A stretch of DNA of 64,000 bases from Solimonas sp041659605 (GTDB lineage Bacteria; Pseudomonadota; Gammaproteobacteria; Nevskiales; Nevskiaceae): positions 46,864 through 110,863 of the forward strand of contig JBAZXW010000011.1 of NCBI GenBank assembly GCA_041659605.1. The letters are read 5' to 3'. The position numbers and the translations under genes are program-made. Positions 34,181-43,188 of this stretch are shown here, piece after piece. A model generated the notes under the pieces. It ran no database searches, was not told the DNA's origin, and saw only the letters and a list, made by a program, of their open reading frames with translations. Within the stretch, counting starts at the first letter, position 1. The number at the start of each line of letters is the position of its first letter.

Positions 34181-35455
34181 TCAGCCGCGACGCGTGAACG
34201 TCAGCGGCAGACGCTCGATGGAATGCGTCGCCACCGTCGGCAGGTAGCTGACTTCCTCGGCCGGAATCGCCAGCTGGATGTTGTCCAGGCGCCTGGCGAT
34301 CTCGCGCGCCGCCACCTTGATCTCCATGCGCGACAGCGACGCACCGACGCAGCGGTGCACGCCGACGCCAAATGCCACGTGCTTGACGAGGTTGTTGCGG
34401 CTGAGATCGAAGTTGCGCGGGCAGGCGAACTGGCTTTCGTCGTCGTTGCCGGAGGCGTACAGCACCAGCAGGTGTGCGCCCTTGGGCAGCGGACGACCGC
34501 CGAGTTCGACTTCCTTCGTGGTCATCTTGGCCAGGCCGCGCACCGGCGGCTCGATGCGCAACAATTCTTCGACGAAGCGGTTCAGCAGACGGTCGTCGTC
34601 GACCGATTCCTGCAGGACCTTCGCCACCTCCGGTCGGGTCGCCAGCACGAACAGCAGGTTGCCGATAGCGGTGGCCGTGGTGTCGTTGCCGGCGATGATC
34701 AGCGCGCGGATCAGCGACACCGCCTCGCCGAAGCCCAGCGTGCTGCCGTCGTCGAGCCTGGCGTGCACGATGTCGGAGATCATGTCCTCGCGCGGCTGCG
34801 CCTCGCGCGCCTTCATCTCGGCCATGATGAAGTTCTGCAGTTCGCAGATCTGCGCCGCGTTCTCCAGCATCTGCGCGCGGTCCTGCATCTTCGAGATCTG
34901 CGCGGTGACGGCGCCGGACCAGCGCTGGATCTTGTCGGCGTTGAAATGGCTGATGCCGAGCTGCTCGCAGATGACGTGGATGGTCAGCGGCACGGCGAAG
35001 TCCTTCACGCCGTCGACCACCTGGCCGTTGGCGGCCTTGTCCAGGAATTTCCCGATCAGGTCGACGATGATCTTGGTGATGCCCGGCTCCAGCGTCGCGA
35101 CGCGGTGCGCGGTGAAGGCCTTTTCCAGCAGGCGACGCACGCGCGTGTGCCCCGGCGGATCGTCCTTGATCGCGTCGGCGAAGAAGCCGCCGCCGTCGCG
35201 TTCGAGGATCTGCTTGAACTCCTCGAAATGACCGCTCGCGTACATCGCCTCGTAGCCGCGCTTGTCCGAGAACGTGATCGGATCGCGCAGCACCGTGACG
35301 ATGTCGTCGTAGCGGGACACCAGCCACATGCCGATCTTCTCGTCATGGCGCACCGGGTCATCGCTGCGCAGAGCCTGGTAGAAGGCGTTGGGTCGGGCCA
35401 GGATCTTCGGGTCGGTCAAGGAAGCCGACAGCAGCGAACTGCCCTGCTCGGTCAT
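34181..35455 (-). CDS. Cytochrome P450
   Basis: From the start chosen here the protein is about 424 residues long, standard for a soluble bacterial P450. It shows AGNDTT in the I helix (255-260), ExxR (E297/R300) and the heme loop FGVGVHRCVG with Cys369. An in-frame ATG at 35497 would add 14 residues, but they are encoded by a dispersed-looking repeat (35486-35514), so I prefer ATG 35455. It is the first gene of P450-SDR-ferredoxin-KsdD. No C-terminal extension is present, unlike the P450 at 260-1843. Confidence 0.92.
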   Translation of the reverse strand: MTEQGSSLLSASLTDPKILARPNAFYQALRSDDPVRHDEKIGMWLVSRYDDIVTVLRDPITFSDKRGYEAMYASGHFEEFKQILERDGGGFFADAIKDDPPGHTRVRRLLEKAFTAHRVATLEPGITKIIVDLIGKFLDKAANGQVVDGVKDFAVPLTIHVICEQLGISHFNADKIQRWSGAVTAQISKMQDRAQMLENAAQICELQNFIMAEMKAREAQPREDMISDIVHARLDDGSTLGFGEAVSLIRALIIAGNDTTATAIGNLLFVLATRPEVAKVLQESVDDDRLLNRFVEELLRIEPPVRGLAKMTTKEVELGGRPLPKGAHLLVLYASGNDDESQFACPRNFDLSRNNLVKHVAFGVGVHRCVGASLSRMEIKVAAREIARRLDNIQLAIPAEEVSYLPTVATHSIERLPLTFTRRG

Positions 35456-35485
35456 CGGGCACTTTCCCGCCTGTGCTTGTGACTT

Positions 35486-35514
35486 ATCCGTGTTCATCCG
35501 CGAAATCCGTGGCC
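35486..35514. repeat. Short interspersed repeat-like sequence
   Basis: The segment around TCCGTGTTCATCCGCG followed by AAATCCGTGGCC resembles a non-coding motif that I recall as recurring in many proteobacterial genomes. Here it overlaps the upstream in-frame ATG (35497) of the P450. Only one copy is seen in this window. Confidence 0.45.
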
Positions 35515-35536
35515 AATTGCTGTTTTTGGGTTGAAA

Positions 35537-36547
35537 TCAGTGCCGCGACTGTCCACCGTCGCCGATCACGGCCGGCAGCTCACGGCTCGGCGCTCCGGCG
35601 GTGCGGTACTCGCGCGGACTCAGGTCGAACGCGCGCTTGAACATCCGGCTGAAATGCGCCGCGCTCTTGAAGCCGACGCGGTAGGCGATCTGGCTGATCG
35701 ACGCCTCGCCCGGCTTGGACTTGGCCAGCCACTGCCCGGCCAGCTTGAGGCGCTTGTCCCAGATCAGGGTCGAGAACGGCGTTCCGTTCAGCTTGAGCAG
35801 GAGCGACAGATAGCGCGGCGAGATCGCGCAACCCCTGGCCACCATCGCGAGGCTCAGCTTCGGATCGGACAGGTGCAGCTCGATGAAGCGCAGCACGTCG
35901 GTGAGCCGCTTGTTGGTCAGCGTCTGACGCTGCGGCGCAGCGGGTTCGTAGTCGCGAATGGCGTCGCTGATGACCGACAGGGCGGTGTCGATCAGCAACT
36001 GCGCGACGTCGTCCTTGAGTTCGCCCGGATCCTCGAAGAGGTCAGTCAGGAGGCGCTCGGCGATGGCGAATTTGCGGCCGCCTGCGGGCACGCAGAGTCC
36101 GGTCCGTACCTCGTGTGCGACGAGGCGGCGCAGAATGTGCGCCGGCACGACCACGTGCAGCACCTCGTGGCGGCCACAGTCGTCGGTCTCGCAATTGATC
36201 GAGAACGGCGTCATCGACTGGGTGATCAGGAAGTCGCCGGCGCGGGCCATGCTATCGCCGCCGGCGTGCACGACCCGAAGGCTGCCGCGCTTGACGAACC
36301 AGAGCACCGCAACGTCGGTCGTGTCCTCGCGGATGTGCGACCAGGAACGCCGGAAGAACAGCCGGGTCCGGGAGCGCAGGCGGATGATGGAACAGGAACC
36401 CACGGCCTTGCGCTCGGCGCGCACGTCGACGACCGAACCGCCTTCGATCGAGTAATCGCCGGTGTAGTACTCGCTGTTCGCCGGTCCGCGGAACGCGTCC
36501 TGGCAATTCAGATAGTTCTGCTTGTCGAACACAAACAGCGTTTCCAT
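35537..36547 (-). CDS. AraC-family regulator (AraC_binding_2-like N-terminus)
   Basis: The 336-residue protein starts at the second of two adjacent ATGs (36547), which is better spaced from GGGAGG than the first (36550). The N-terminal sensor domain (about 20-200) contains LWFVKRGSLRVVHAGGDSMARAGDFLI. The C-terminal AraC double HTH is clear (LAMVARGCAISPRYLSLLLK, ISQIAYRVGFKSAAHFSRMFKRAFDLSPREYR). The layout resembles AlkS/NphR/FeaR-type activators of oxygenase genes. It lies just upstream of the P450 operon, same direction. Confidence 0.92.
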   Translation of the reverse strand: METLFVFDKQNYLNCQDAFRGPANSEYYTGDYSIEGGSVVDVRAERKAVGSCSIIRLRSRTRLFFRRSWSHIREDTTDVAVLWFVKRGSLRVVHAGGDSMARAGDFLITQSMTPFSINCETDDCGRHEVLHVVVPAHILRRLVAHEVRTGLCVPAGGRKFAIAERLLTDLFEDPGELKDDVAQLLIDTALSVISDAIRDYEPAAPQRQTLTNKRLTDVLRFIELHLSDPKLSLAMVARGCAISPRYLSLLLKLNGTPFSTLIWDKRLKLAGQWLAKSKPGEASISQIAYRVGFKSAAHFSRMFKRAFDLSPREYRTAGAPSRELPAVIGDGGQSRH

Positions 36548-36677
36548 CATCCACCTCCCACCAATGTTTTCGGTGTCGAGACGATGCTATCGGTGCCCAT
36601 CCGGCGGCGTCCCCGCAATTTGCGCAGCGGGTTGTACATTTCGCACCAGCCGTGGCGCCCCCGGTCGGCGCAAGACC

Positions 36678-37883
36678 TCAGCGCGTGACGCTGGCCTCGG
36701 CGAGCTGGCGCTGCCGTTCCGGCCCGAGTCCGAGGATGTCGCCCAGGACGTAGGCGTTGTGCTCCCCCAGCCGCGGCGCGGCGTCGGTGATCGTGGCTTC
36801 GCGCGACATCACCCACGACGGACCGGCGATGGTCTTGCCTTCGCCGCTGCGGCTCTTCACCTCGCGGAAGAAGCCGCGCTGCCACAGCAGTACGTCCGCG
36901 ACCAGGTCGACGGAACTCTGGCTCTTTGCGGCAGCGACGCCCTGCTCTTGCAGTTCGAGCGCCAACTCGCGCGCATCGTGGGCGACCGTCCAGTCCGCGA
37001 TCAGCCGGTCCAGCACGTCTTCGTGCGCCTTGCGCTCAGCCAGGGTGCGGAACCTCGGGTCGGTGGCCAGGCCCGGCTGGCCCATCGCAGTCGCCAGCGC
37101 CGTCCAGGCGCGCTGATCGCCGGCGGCGATGCTGATCCAGCCCGCCTCGCGACAGGGATAGACGCCGTGCGGGGCCATCTCGGGGTGGCGGTTGCCATTG
37201 CATGCGGGGTCCACGCCGCTCAGGCCGAATTCCATCAGGCTGTCACCGACCATGCTGCTCATGGTCTCGACGGCGGAGACGTCGATGAACTGCCCGGCGC
37301 CGCTTTTGCGACGATGCAGCAGGGCCACCGTTGCCGCGAAGGCGGCGGCGGCGCCGAAGGTCGAGTCGGCATAGCGCACGTTCATGCCGGCCGGCGTTCC
37401 GCCCGCGTAGCCGACCAGCCCGCTCACGCCGCCCAGGGCCGCGAAGCAGGGCGCGTAGCCCGTCTGGTAGCTCAGCGGGCCCTCGCTGCCGTACATGCCC
37501 ATCGAGACGTAGACGATGTCGGGCTTGACCGCCTTCACCGCGCCGTAGCCGAGGCCCAGGCGCTTGACCGCTCCAGGGCGCAGGTTCTCGACCACCACGT
37601 CGGACTTGCGCAGCAGGTCGAGAATCAGCGCGACGCCCTCGGGCGTCTTCATGTCGATCTGCACGCTGAGCTTCTGCGGATTGACCGCCTGGAAGCCGGG
37701 TGCGTTGTTGATGTCGGCGACGCCGTAGCTGCGGGTGACGTCGAGCGATCCGAGGCTCTCGACGCGGATCACCTCTGCGCCGAGAAAAGCCAGCAGCTTG
37801 CCGACGTAGGGGCCGGCCCAGACCTTGGTCAGCTCGACCACGCGCACGCCCTGCAGGGGTCCGCCGCGCATCTGCGTCGTCAT
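36678..37883 (-). CDS. Class III (CaiB/BaiF family) CoA-transferase
   Basis: The 401-residue protein has the family start GVRVVELTKVWAGPYVGKLLAFLGAEVIRVE (12-42), the NPQKLSVQIDMKTPEG segment and VVENLRPGAVKRLGLGY. The catalytic Asp173 lies in RYADSTFGA, at the position of the formyl-CoA transferase nucleophile. It transfers CoA between carboxylic acids through an aspartyl-CoA thioester. Its ATG overlaps the stop of the second CoA-transferase (ATGA). A heteromeric pair is likely because the partner appears to lack this Asp. Confidence 0.92.
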   Translation of the reverse strand: MTTQMRGGPLQGVRVVELTKVWAGPYVGKLLAFLGAEVIRVESLGSLDVTRSYGVADINNAPGFQAVNPQKLSVQIDMKTPEGVALILDLLRKSDVVVENLRPGAVKRLGLGYGAVKAVKPDIVYVSMGMYGSEGPLSYQTGYAPCFAALGGVSGLVGYAGGTPAGMNVRYADSTFGAAAAFAATVALLHRRKSGAGQFIDVSAVETMSSMVGDSLMEFGLSGVDPACNGNRHPEMAPHGVYPCREAGWISIAAGDQRAWTALATAMGQPGLATDPRFRTLAERKAHEDVLDRLIADWTVAHDARELALELQEQGVAAAKSQSSVDLVADVLLWQRGFFREVKSRSGEGKTIAGPSWVMSREATITDAAPRLGEHNAYVLGDILGLGPERQRQLAEASVTR

Positions 37884-39055
37884 GCACCCGCCTCCTGCAT
37901 CCACGCCGCAGTGTGCTGTCCCAGCAGCGGTGCGGCGGTGAGCAAGGCTGCCGGTGTTGCGCTGAGCCGGTAGGGCACCGTGGGATAACGCGCGCGCCCC
38001 AGCACCGGATGATCGATGTCGGCGAAGAAGCCACGGAAGGCGTACTGCGGGCAGCTCGCCAGATCGCGCGCGCCGTTCACGGCCACCAGCGTCAGTCCCA
38101 GCTTCTGCGCCGCGGCCGCGGCCTCGTGGCGGTTCTGCGTGGCGAGCCATGCGGCGATGTGCTGCCGGCACTGCGCCACACGCTGCGGCGTGCACTCGCG
38201 CTCCAGCCAGCGTTCGGGAAACTCGTTCATCCATTGCGGCTGGCCGAGCAACTGGCGCAAGGCATCCCAGTGCGCCGGCGCCGACATCCAGATGTAGGCA
38301 TGGCCGTCGCGGCAGCGGAAGATACCGGCGGGGCCGAAAAGATCGAAGGCGGTGCGGCGCTCGCTCACGTCCATGTCGCCGGCAGCCATCTGGCCCAGCA
38401 CGTAGTCCACGCGCGAGGCCAGCACCGCCTGCATCGAGAGGTCGATGACGCGGCCGAGTCGCGACTGCTCGCGCTCGTACAGCGCGGCGGCCACGCACAG
38501 CGCCGCATCCAGCCCCGCCTCGTAGCTGGGCAGGAAGCGGCCGGGCCCTTTCAGCGGCGGCAGACTCTCGTCGGCGCCGCTGGGCGTATGGTAGCCCCAG
38601 CCGCTGGCGTGGATCACGTTGAGGTCCTCGGCGTGGCGCCGGTCCTCCGGCGCGTCCTGCCCGTACGGCGTGATCGAGCACAGCACCAGCTGCGGCCGGC
38701 GCTCGGCACAGGACGCCGGATCCAGGCCGATGCCCTGCAGCCAGCCGGGGGCGTGGTCGTCGATGACGGCATCGACCGCGTCTAGCAGCCGCCGCAGCGT
38801 CTCCGCGGCGTCGGCGCTGTGCACGTCCAGCGTCACCGAGGCCTTGTTGGTGTTGAGGTAGGCGAACAGCCCGCTGCGCTCGGCCTGCGGCCCCTCGCCC
38901 GCGGCAAACGGACCGAGGCGGCGCGTCGGGCTGCCGCTGCCGGGCCGCTCCAGCTTGATCACCTGCGCGCCGAAGTCGGCGAGCAGCTTGCCGCAGTACT
39001 CGCCGGCAACGCTTTCCGACAGTTCCAGGACCTTGAGGTGGCTGAGCGCGGACAC
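37880..39055 (-). CDS. Class III CoA-transferase family protein lacking the catalytic Asp
   Basis: The 391-residue protein starts at GTG 39055 with GGGGAG upstream. It follows the family fold (LKVLELSESVAGEYCGKLLADFGAQVIKLERPG; NTNKASVTLDVHS). Aligning the GxxxA and GRVIDLS segments with the neighbour puts Ser177 (LPSYEAG) where the catalytic Asp belongs. It is therefore likely a non-catalytic or regulatory subunit of a heteromer with the downstream transferase. It is 17 bp after the HyuA-like gene in a tightly packed operon. Confidence 0.87.
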   Translation of the reverse strand: MSALSHLKVLELSESVAGEYCGKLLADFGAQVIKLERPGSGSPTRRLGPFAAGEGPQAERSGLFAYLNTNKASVTLDVHSADAAETLRRLLDAVDAVIDDHAPGWLQGIGLDPASCAERRPQLVLCSITPYGQDAPEDRRHAEDLNVIHASGWGYHTPSGADESLPPLKGPGRFLPSYEAGLDAALCVAAALYEREQSRLGRVIDLSMQAVLASRVDYVLGQMAAGDMDVSERRTAFDLFGPAGIFRCRDGHAYIWMSAPAHWDALRQLLGQPQWMNEFPERWLERECTPQRVAQCRQHIAAWLATQNRHEAAAAAQKLGLTLVAVNGARDLASCPQYAFRGFFADIDHPVLGRARYPTVPYRLSATPAALLTAAPLLGQHTAAWMQEAGA

Positions 39056-39072
39056 TGGATCTCTCCCCTCGC

Positions 39073-41157
39073 TCAGGCGCGTGCCAGCTCGTAGTCGCCG
39101 GCATCGTCCACCCGCGCCTTCCAGCCCGGGTACACGACGATGGTCGTGAAGGTTTCCTCGATGATCGCGGGGCCGGGCACCTCGTGGCCGGGCTTGAGCG
39201 CGGTGCCGTGGAACACCGGCGTGGGACCGTAGCCCTTGCCGAGGTTGGCGCGACGCGTCTTCGTCGGCTGCGCGACGACGGCCGGCGCGCTGAAGCCGGT
39301 GGCGACCCGCGGCGACGGCGTCTCGATGGAGGTCACGAGGCGCACGCCGGTGACCTCCGGCATCTCGCCCTCGCGGATGTGGCCGAATTCCTCCATGTGA
39401 CGCTGGTTGAATGCGGCCACTGCCCGGGCGCCGAGACCTTCGTCGACGAAGGACAGGTCGTGCAGGCCCTGGTTGACGCGGATGTCGAACGCCAGCGCCC
39501 AGTTCTGCCCGGGGTAGCGCATCTTCATCTGGTACTTGGCGGTCAGCCGGTCGGCGGTGAAGCCGGCCTCGGCGAGGTACTTCCCGGCGCGTGCTTCGAG
39601 CTCGCCCCAGAGGGTCTTCAGCCGCGCGTCGTCGAGGCGGTCGGCCGGGGCGATATGGGAACGCTCCTCGTCGACGCTGGGATTGGCCACCAGCGTGCCG
39701 AGCGCGGAGAACGTCGGCGAGGCCTTCGGCACCAGCACGCGCTCGATGCCCAGGTCCTCGGCCTGCACGGCGGCGAACACCGGCCCGTTGCCGCCATAGG
39801 CCAGCATCACCATGTCCTTCGGATCGATGCCTTTGCCGGCGACCGTGCGCGTGACGGCCTGCGACATGTTGGCGTTGACGACGCGCCAGCAGTCGAAGGC
39901 AGCGTCCTCGGCGCCATAACCCATCTGCGCACCGATGCTGCGGAAGGCTTCTTCCACGCCGGCCGCGGACAGCGAGAAGCTGCCGCCGGCGAAGTCGGAC
40001 TCGGCGGAGAGGATGCCCAGCATCAGCAGCGCGTCGGTGATCGTCGGCTGCCGGCCGCCGCGGCCGTAGCAGATCGGACCCGGCTCTGAACCGGCGGAGG
40101 CCGGCCCCACCTGCAACGCGCCGTTGTGCACGTGGCAGATCGATCCGCCGCCGGCGCCGAGGGTTTCCACCTGCACCATCGGCACGCCCACCAGGTAGCG
40201 GTGGTGCATGTTCCAGCCGGTTTCCGCCGGCGCCGCGCCGTTGAGCACGACCGACATGTCGTAGGAGGTGCCGCCCATGTCCACGCACAGCAGGTTGCTG
40301 CAACCCTTGGCCAGGCCCACATGGGCCGAGCCGATGACGCCGCCGGCCGGGCCCGAGGCGAGCACGCGGATCGGCGAGCCTTCGATGTACTGCCGGGTCA
40401 TCACGCCGCCGCTGGCCTGCATCACCATCAGCTGGTGGCGGTAGCCGCCCTTCTTCAGGCGATCGACCAGCTTCTCCAGGTAGGAGGTCACGCGCGGCGC
40501 GACGTAGGCGTTGACCACCGTCGTGCTGGTGCGGTCGTACTCGGGCGCACGCGGCAGCACCTCGTGCGAGCAGGAGATCTGCACGCCCGGCATTTCCTCC
40601 GCGACGATCTGCGCCACGCGCTTCTCGTGCGCCGGGTTGACGAAGGAGAAGATCAGCGAGATCGCGACCGACTCCACGCCCTGCAGCTTCAGGCGCCGGC
40701 AGCATTCGCGCACCGCGGCCTCGTCCAACGCCTTGTACACCGTGCCGTCGAACAGGATGCGTTCGGGCACGGTCAGGCGGCGGCGGCGCGGGACGATCGG
40801 CTGCGGCGGCGGCAGCCGCACGTCCCAGATGTCCTCCTTGTAGCCGCGGCGGTATTCGATCTCGTCGCGGAAGCCCTCGGTCGTGATCAGGCCGGTGACG
40901 GCGCCGTTCATCTCGATCAGCGTGTTGTCCGCCACGGTGGTGCCATGGACGATTGCCTCGCAGCGGCCGAGGAACTCGCCGGTCGGCAGACCCTCGATCT
41001 CGGCGAGCTTCTTCAGGCCGTTCATCACGCCGATCGAGCGATCCTCGGGCGTGCTGAGGTTCTTGTGCAGGACGACCGCGCTGCCGGCGCCACTGCTCTT
41101 GAGCAGCGCGAAGTCGGTGAAGGTGCCGCCGATGTCGATGCCCACGCGATACGTCAC
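39073..41157 (-). CDS. Hydantoinase/oxoprolinase family protein, A subunit (HyuA-like)
   Basis: The 694-residue protein starts at GTG 41157, overlapping the stop of the B subunit. The ASKHA-fold ATPase motifs are present: VGIDIGGTFTDF (5-16) and CVDMGGTSYDMSVV near 280, plus HGTTVADNTLIE and SGPAGGVIGSAHVG. With HyuB-type partners these form ATP-dependent N-methylhydantoinases, 5-oxoprolinases or acetone/acetophenone carboxylases. The particular reaction cannot be decided from motifs. The CoA-transferases downstream suggest processing of a carboxylated or ring-opened acid. Confidence 0.9.
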   Translation of the reverse strand: MTYRVGIDIGGTFTDFALLKSSGAGSAVVLHKNLSTPEDRSIGVMNGLKKLAEIEGLPTGEFLGRCEAIVHGTTVADNTLIEMNGAVTGLITTEGFRDEIEYRRGYKEDIWDVRLPPPQPIVPRRRRLTVPERILFDGTVYKALDEAAVRECCRRLKLQGVESVAISLIFSFVNPAHEKRVAQIVAEEMPGVQISCSHEVLPRAPEYDRTSTTVVNAYVAPRVTSYLEKLVDRLKKGGYRHQLMVMQASGGVMTRQYIEGSPIRVLASGPAGGVIGSAHVGLAKGCSNLLCVDMGGTSYDMSVVLNGAAPAETGWNMHHRYLVGVPMVQVETLGAGGGSICHVHNGALQVGPASAGSEPGPICYGRGGRQPTITDALLMLGILSAESDFAGGSFSLSAAGVEEAFRSIGAQMGYGAEDAAFDCWRVVNANMSQAVTRTVAGKGIDPKDMVMLAYGGNGPVFAAVQAEDLGIERVLVPKASPTFSALGTLVANPSVDEERSHIAPADRLDDARLKTLWGELEARAGKYLAEAGFTADRLTAKYQMKMRYPGQNWALAFDIRVNQGLHDLSFVDEGLGARAVAAFNQRHMEEFGHIREGEMPEVTGVRLVTSIETPSPRVATGFSAPAVVAQPTKTRRANLGKGYGPTPVFHGTALKPGHEVPGPAIIEETFTTIVVYPGWKARVDDAGDYELARA

Positions 41158-42980
41158 GACTGCTTCTCCTGCACGGCACGCAGTGCTTGCATGCGCTGCC
41201 TCAAGGCCGCCGTCGCGGCGGCATCGACCTCCAGGTCGTACTCCTCCAGCGTGCCGGTGAAGACCACGCCGTAGCGGTCCTTCGCGGCCGCGAGGCTGAC
41301 CTTCTCGTCCAGCACGTCTTCGCGCACCGCCTGCGGATCGCGCAGCACGGCGGGGCCGAAGCCGCCGCCGCCGCCATGCTGGTAGGCGATGACGGCGCCG
41401 GCCGGCAGCTGCGCACGCGCGGTGAGTTCCACCTTGTACTCGCGCTCGGTGCCGACCTCGAAGTGGTTGGCATAGGGACCGGCATCCTCGCCGCCGCAGA
41501 GGCCGCGCAGGGGATGGATTTGCGACACCATCCAGGCCATCGCCATCGTCGGCTCCAGCACCTTCTTGACGTTGAGGCTGCCGGGCTGGCCGCGCCACTG
41601 CCCGGCGCCGCCGGAGTCCGTGGTCATCTCGCGGTTGAGGTTGATGATCGGAAAACGACTCTCGGCATCCTCGGCTTCCGACAGCAGCAGGTTGCCCAGG
41701 CCGACGCAGGACGAGCCCCAGCCGTCGATGCCCTGCACCGCCGACGAATCCATCGAGCGCGCATCGACGCCCTGGTCCATCCACATGCCCTTGGGCCCGA
41801 AGCCGATCACGGCATTGGGCATGCCGATCTTGTAGACCTGCGGCGTGGCGCGCTCCGGCACGACCTGCGACAGCGCGATGCACACCGCCTCGATGATCTC
41901 CACCGCCGGATGGAAGGAGCCCAGCGCCGCAGGCTTGTTGACCGGCGGATGCACGATCGTGTTCTCGGGGAGCACGATCTCGACGGCGTCGAACAGGCCC
42001 TCGTTCTTGATGATGCCGGGGTCGATCATCGACGCCAGCTGCGTCATCGCGTAGCCGCGGCTGTTGGCGAAGGTGTTCCACACGCCGACCAGTTCCGGGC
42101 GGGCATCCGAGCCGGTGAGATCGACAGTGAGTTGGTCGCCTTTCACGGTGCAGGTCGCGTGGACCTTGACGTCCTTGGTGCCGAGCGTGTCATGGTCGAT
42201 CAGCACGTCGGCCGAGTACGAACCGTCCGGCCACTTCGCGATCTCCTCGCGGAAGCGCTGCTCGGTCTGCTCGATGTTGTCGTTGACCGCCGCCTTGACG
42301 GTATCGGCGCCCCAGCGGCGCACGATGCCTTCGAGACGCTTCACGCAGTGCTGGACCGCGCCGATCATCGCCGCCAGGTCGCCGGCGAAGGATGCGAAGC
42401 GGTTGTTGCGCTCCAGCAGGTGGATGATGTCGCGACGCTTCTCGCCGCGGTGGACCAGCTTGACGCAGGGAATGGCAAGGCCCTCGGTGAAGATGTCCGT
42501 GGCCTCCAGCGTGAAGCCGCCCGGATCCTTGCCGCCGGTGTCACCCTGGTGCGCCTGCAGCGCCTGGATCAGCACCAGCTCGCCGTGCTCGTCGAACACC
42601 GGTGCGTAGACGTTGTAGTCCGGCAGGTGGCCACCCCCGTAGTCCGGATCGTTGCCGAGGAAGACGTCGCCTGGGCCCCAGTCGTATTCCTTGAACAGCT
42701 GCAGGCCGTAGCGCACGGTCAGCTGCGAGATGAATAGCAGGTGCGGCGTGCCGATCGACACGCCGGCGAGCCGGCCATGCGCGTCGATGATGCTGCCGTT
42801 GCGCTCGTTGGACTGGTTGATGATCGGCGACGACGCCGCCCGCCCCAGGTGTGTCGCGGCTTCGAAACACACGGTCTCGAAGGCGCCGCGGATGATGCTG
42901 GCGGTGACGGCATCCACCGTCGCCGAGGTCGGCAGGGGTGGCCGCCGGGCGGCCAGCTTCCTGTTCAGTTCAAACGACAT
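41154..42980 (-). CDS. Hydantoinase B/oxoprolinase family protein (HyuB-like)
   Basis: The 608-residue protein begins MSFELNRKLAARRPPLP at ATG 42980 with GAGGA 8 nt upstream. It shows the HyuB landmarks SPIINQSNERNGSIIDAHGRL, FLGNDPDYGGGHLPDY, ALQAHQGDTGGKDPGG and a C-terminal AYQHGGGGGFGPAVLRDP. It is the catalytic partner of the HyuA-like ATPase. It is the first gene of a four-gene operon with 3-4 bp overlaps (B-A, transferase-transferase) and is preceded by a 208-bp spacer holding an inverted repeat. Confidence 0.9.
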   Translation of the reverse strand: MSFELNRKLAARRPPLPTSATVDAVTASIIRGAFETVCFEAATHLGRAASSPIINQSNERNGSIIDAHGRLAGVSIGTPHLLFISQLTVRYGLQLFKEYDWGPGDVFLGNDPDYGGGHLPDYNVYAPVFDEHGELVLIQALQAHQGDTGGKDPGGFTLEATDIFTEGLAIPCVKLVHRGEKRRDIIHLLERNNRFASFAGDLAAMIGAVQHCVKRLEGIVRRWGADTVKAAVNDNIEQTEQRFREEIAKWPDGSYSADVLIDHDTLGTKDVKVHATCTVKGDQLTVDLTGSDARPELVGVWNTFANSRGYAMTQLASMIDPGIIKNEGLFDAVEIVLPENTIVHPPVNKPAALGSFHPAVEIIEAVCIALSQVVPERATPQVYKIGMPNAVIGFGPKGMWMDQGVDARSMDSSAVQGIDGWGSSCVGLGNLLLSEAEDAESRFPIINLNREMTTDSGGAGQWRGQPGSLNVKKVLEPTMAMAWMVSQIHPLRGLCGGEDAGPYANHFEVGTEREYKVELTARAQLPAGAVIAYQHGGGGGFGPAVLRDPQAVREDVLDEKVSLAAAKDRYGVVFTGTLEEYDLEVDAAATAALRQRMQALRAVQEKQS

Positions 42981-43100
42981 GACGGCAGTCCTCACCCGCT
43001 ATCGAGCAGATGGAGGAATGCTCAACGATGAGCCCGGTGAAGTATCGATAAAACCTGCAAGGGCGTGTGCAGTCGCGTCTCTCAATCCCGACCGTTGCGG

Positions 43101-43182
43101 GTAGGGTGGGCAAAGCGCAGCGTGACCACGCGGGCATGCGCGGTGCGGGTGGGCAAACGATGAAACCGTTTGCCCACCCTAC
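43101..43182. repeat. REP-like inverted repeat
   Basis: GTAGGGTGGGCAAA at 43101-43114 is exactly complementary to TTTGCCCACCCTAC at 43169-43182. The half-site is followed by GCGCAGCG. It lies between the HyuB start and the TonB receptor stop, where a palindromic REP-type element or a transcription barrier would be expected. It differs from the element at 59069-59148 but has the same architecture. Confidence 0.75.
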
Positions 43183-43188
43183 GTTTGC

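Noticed and set aside
39073..42980. Firm naming as acetone or acetophenone carboxylase
   Set aside because: The motifs only support the general HyuA/HyuB family; no diagnostic third subunit is present, so the substrate cannot be assigned.
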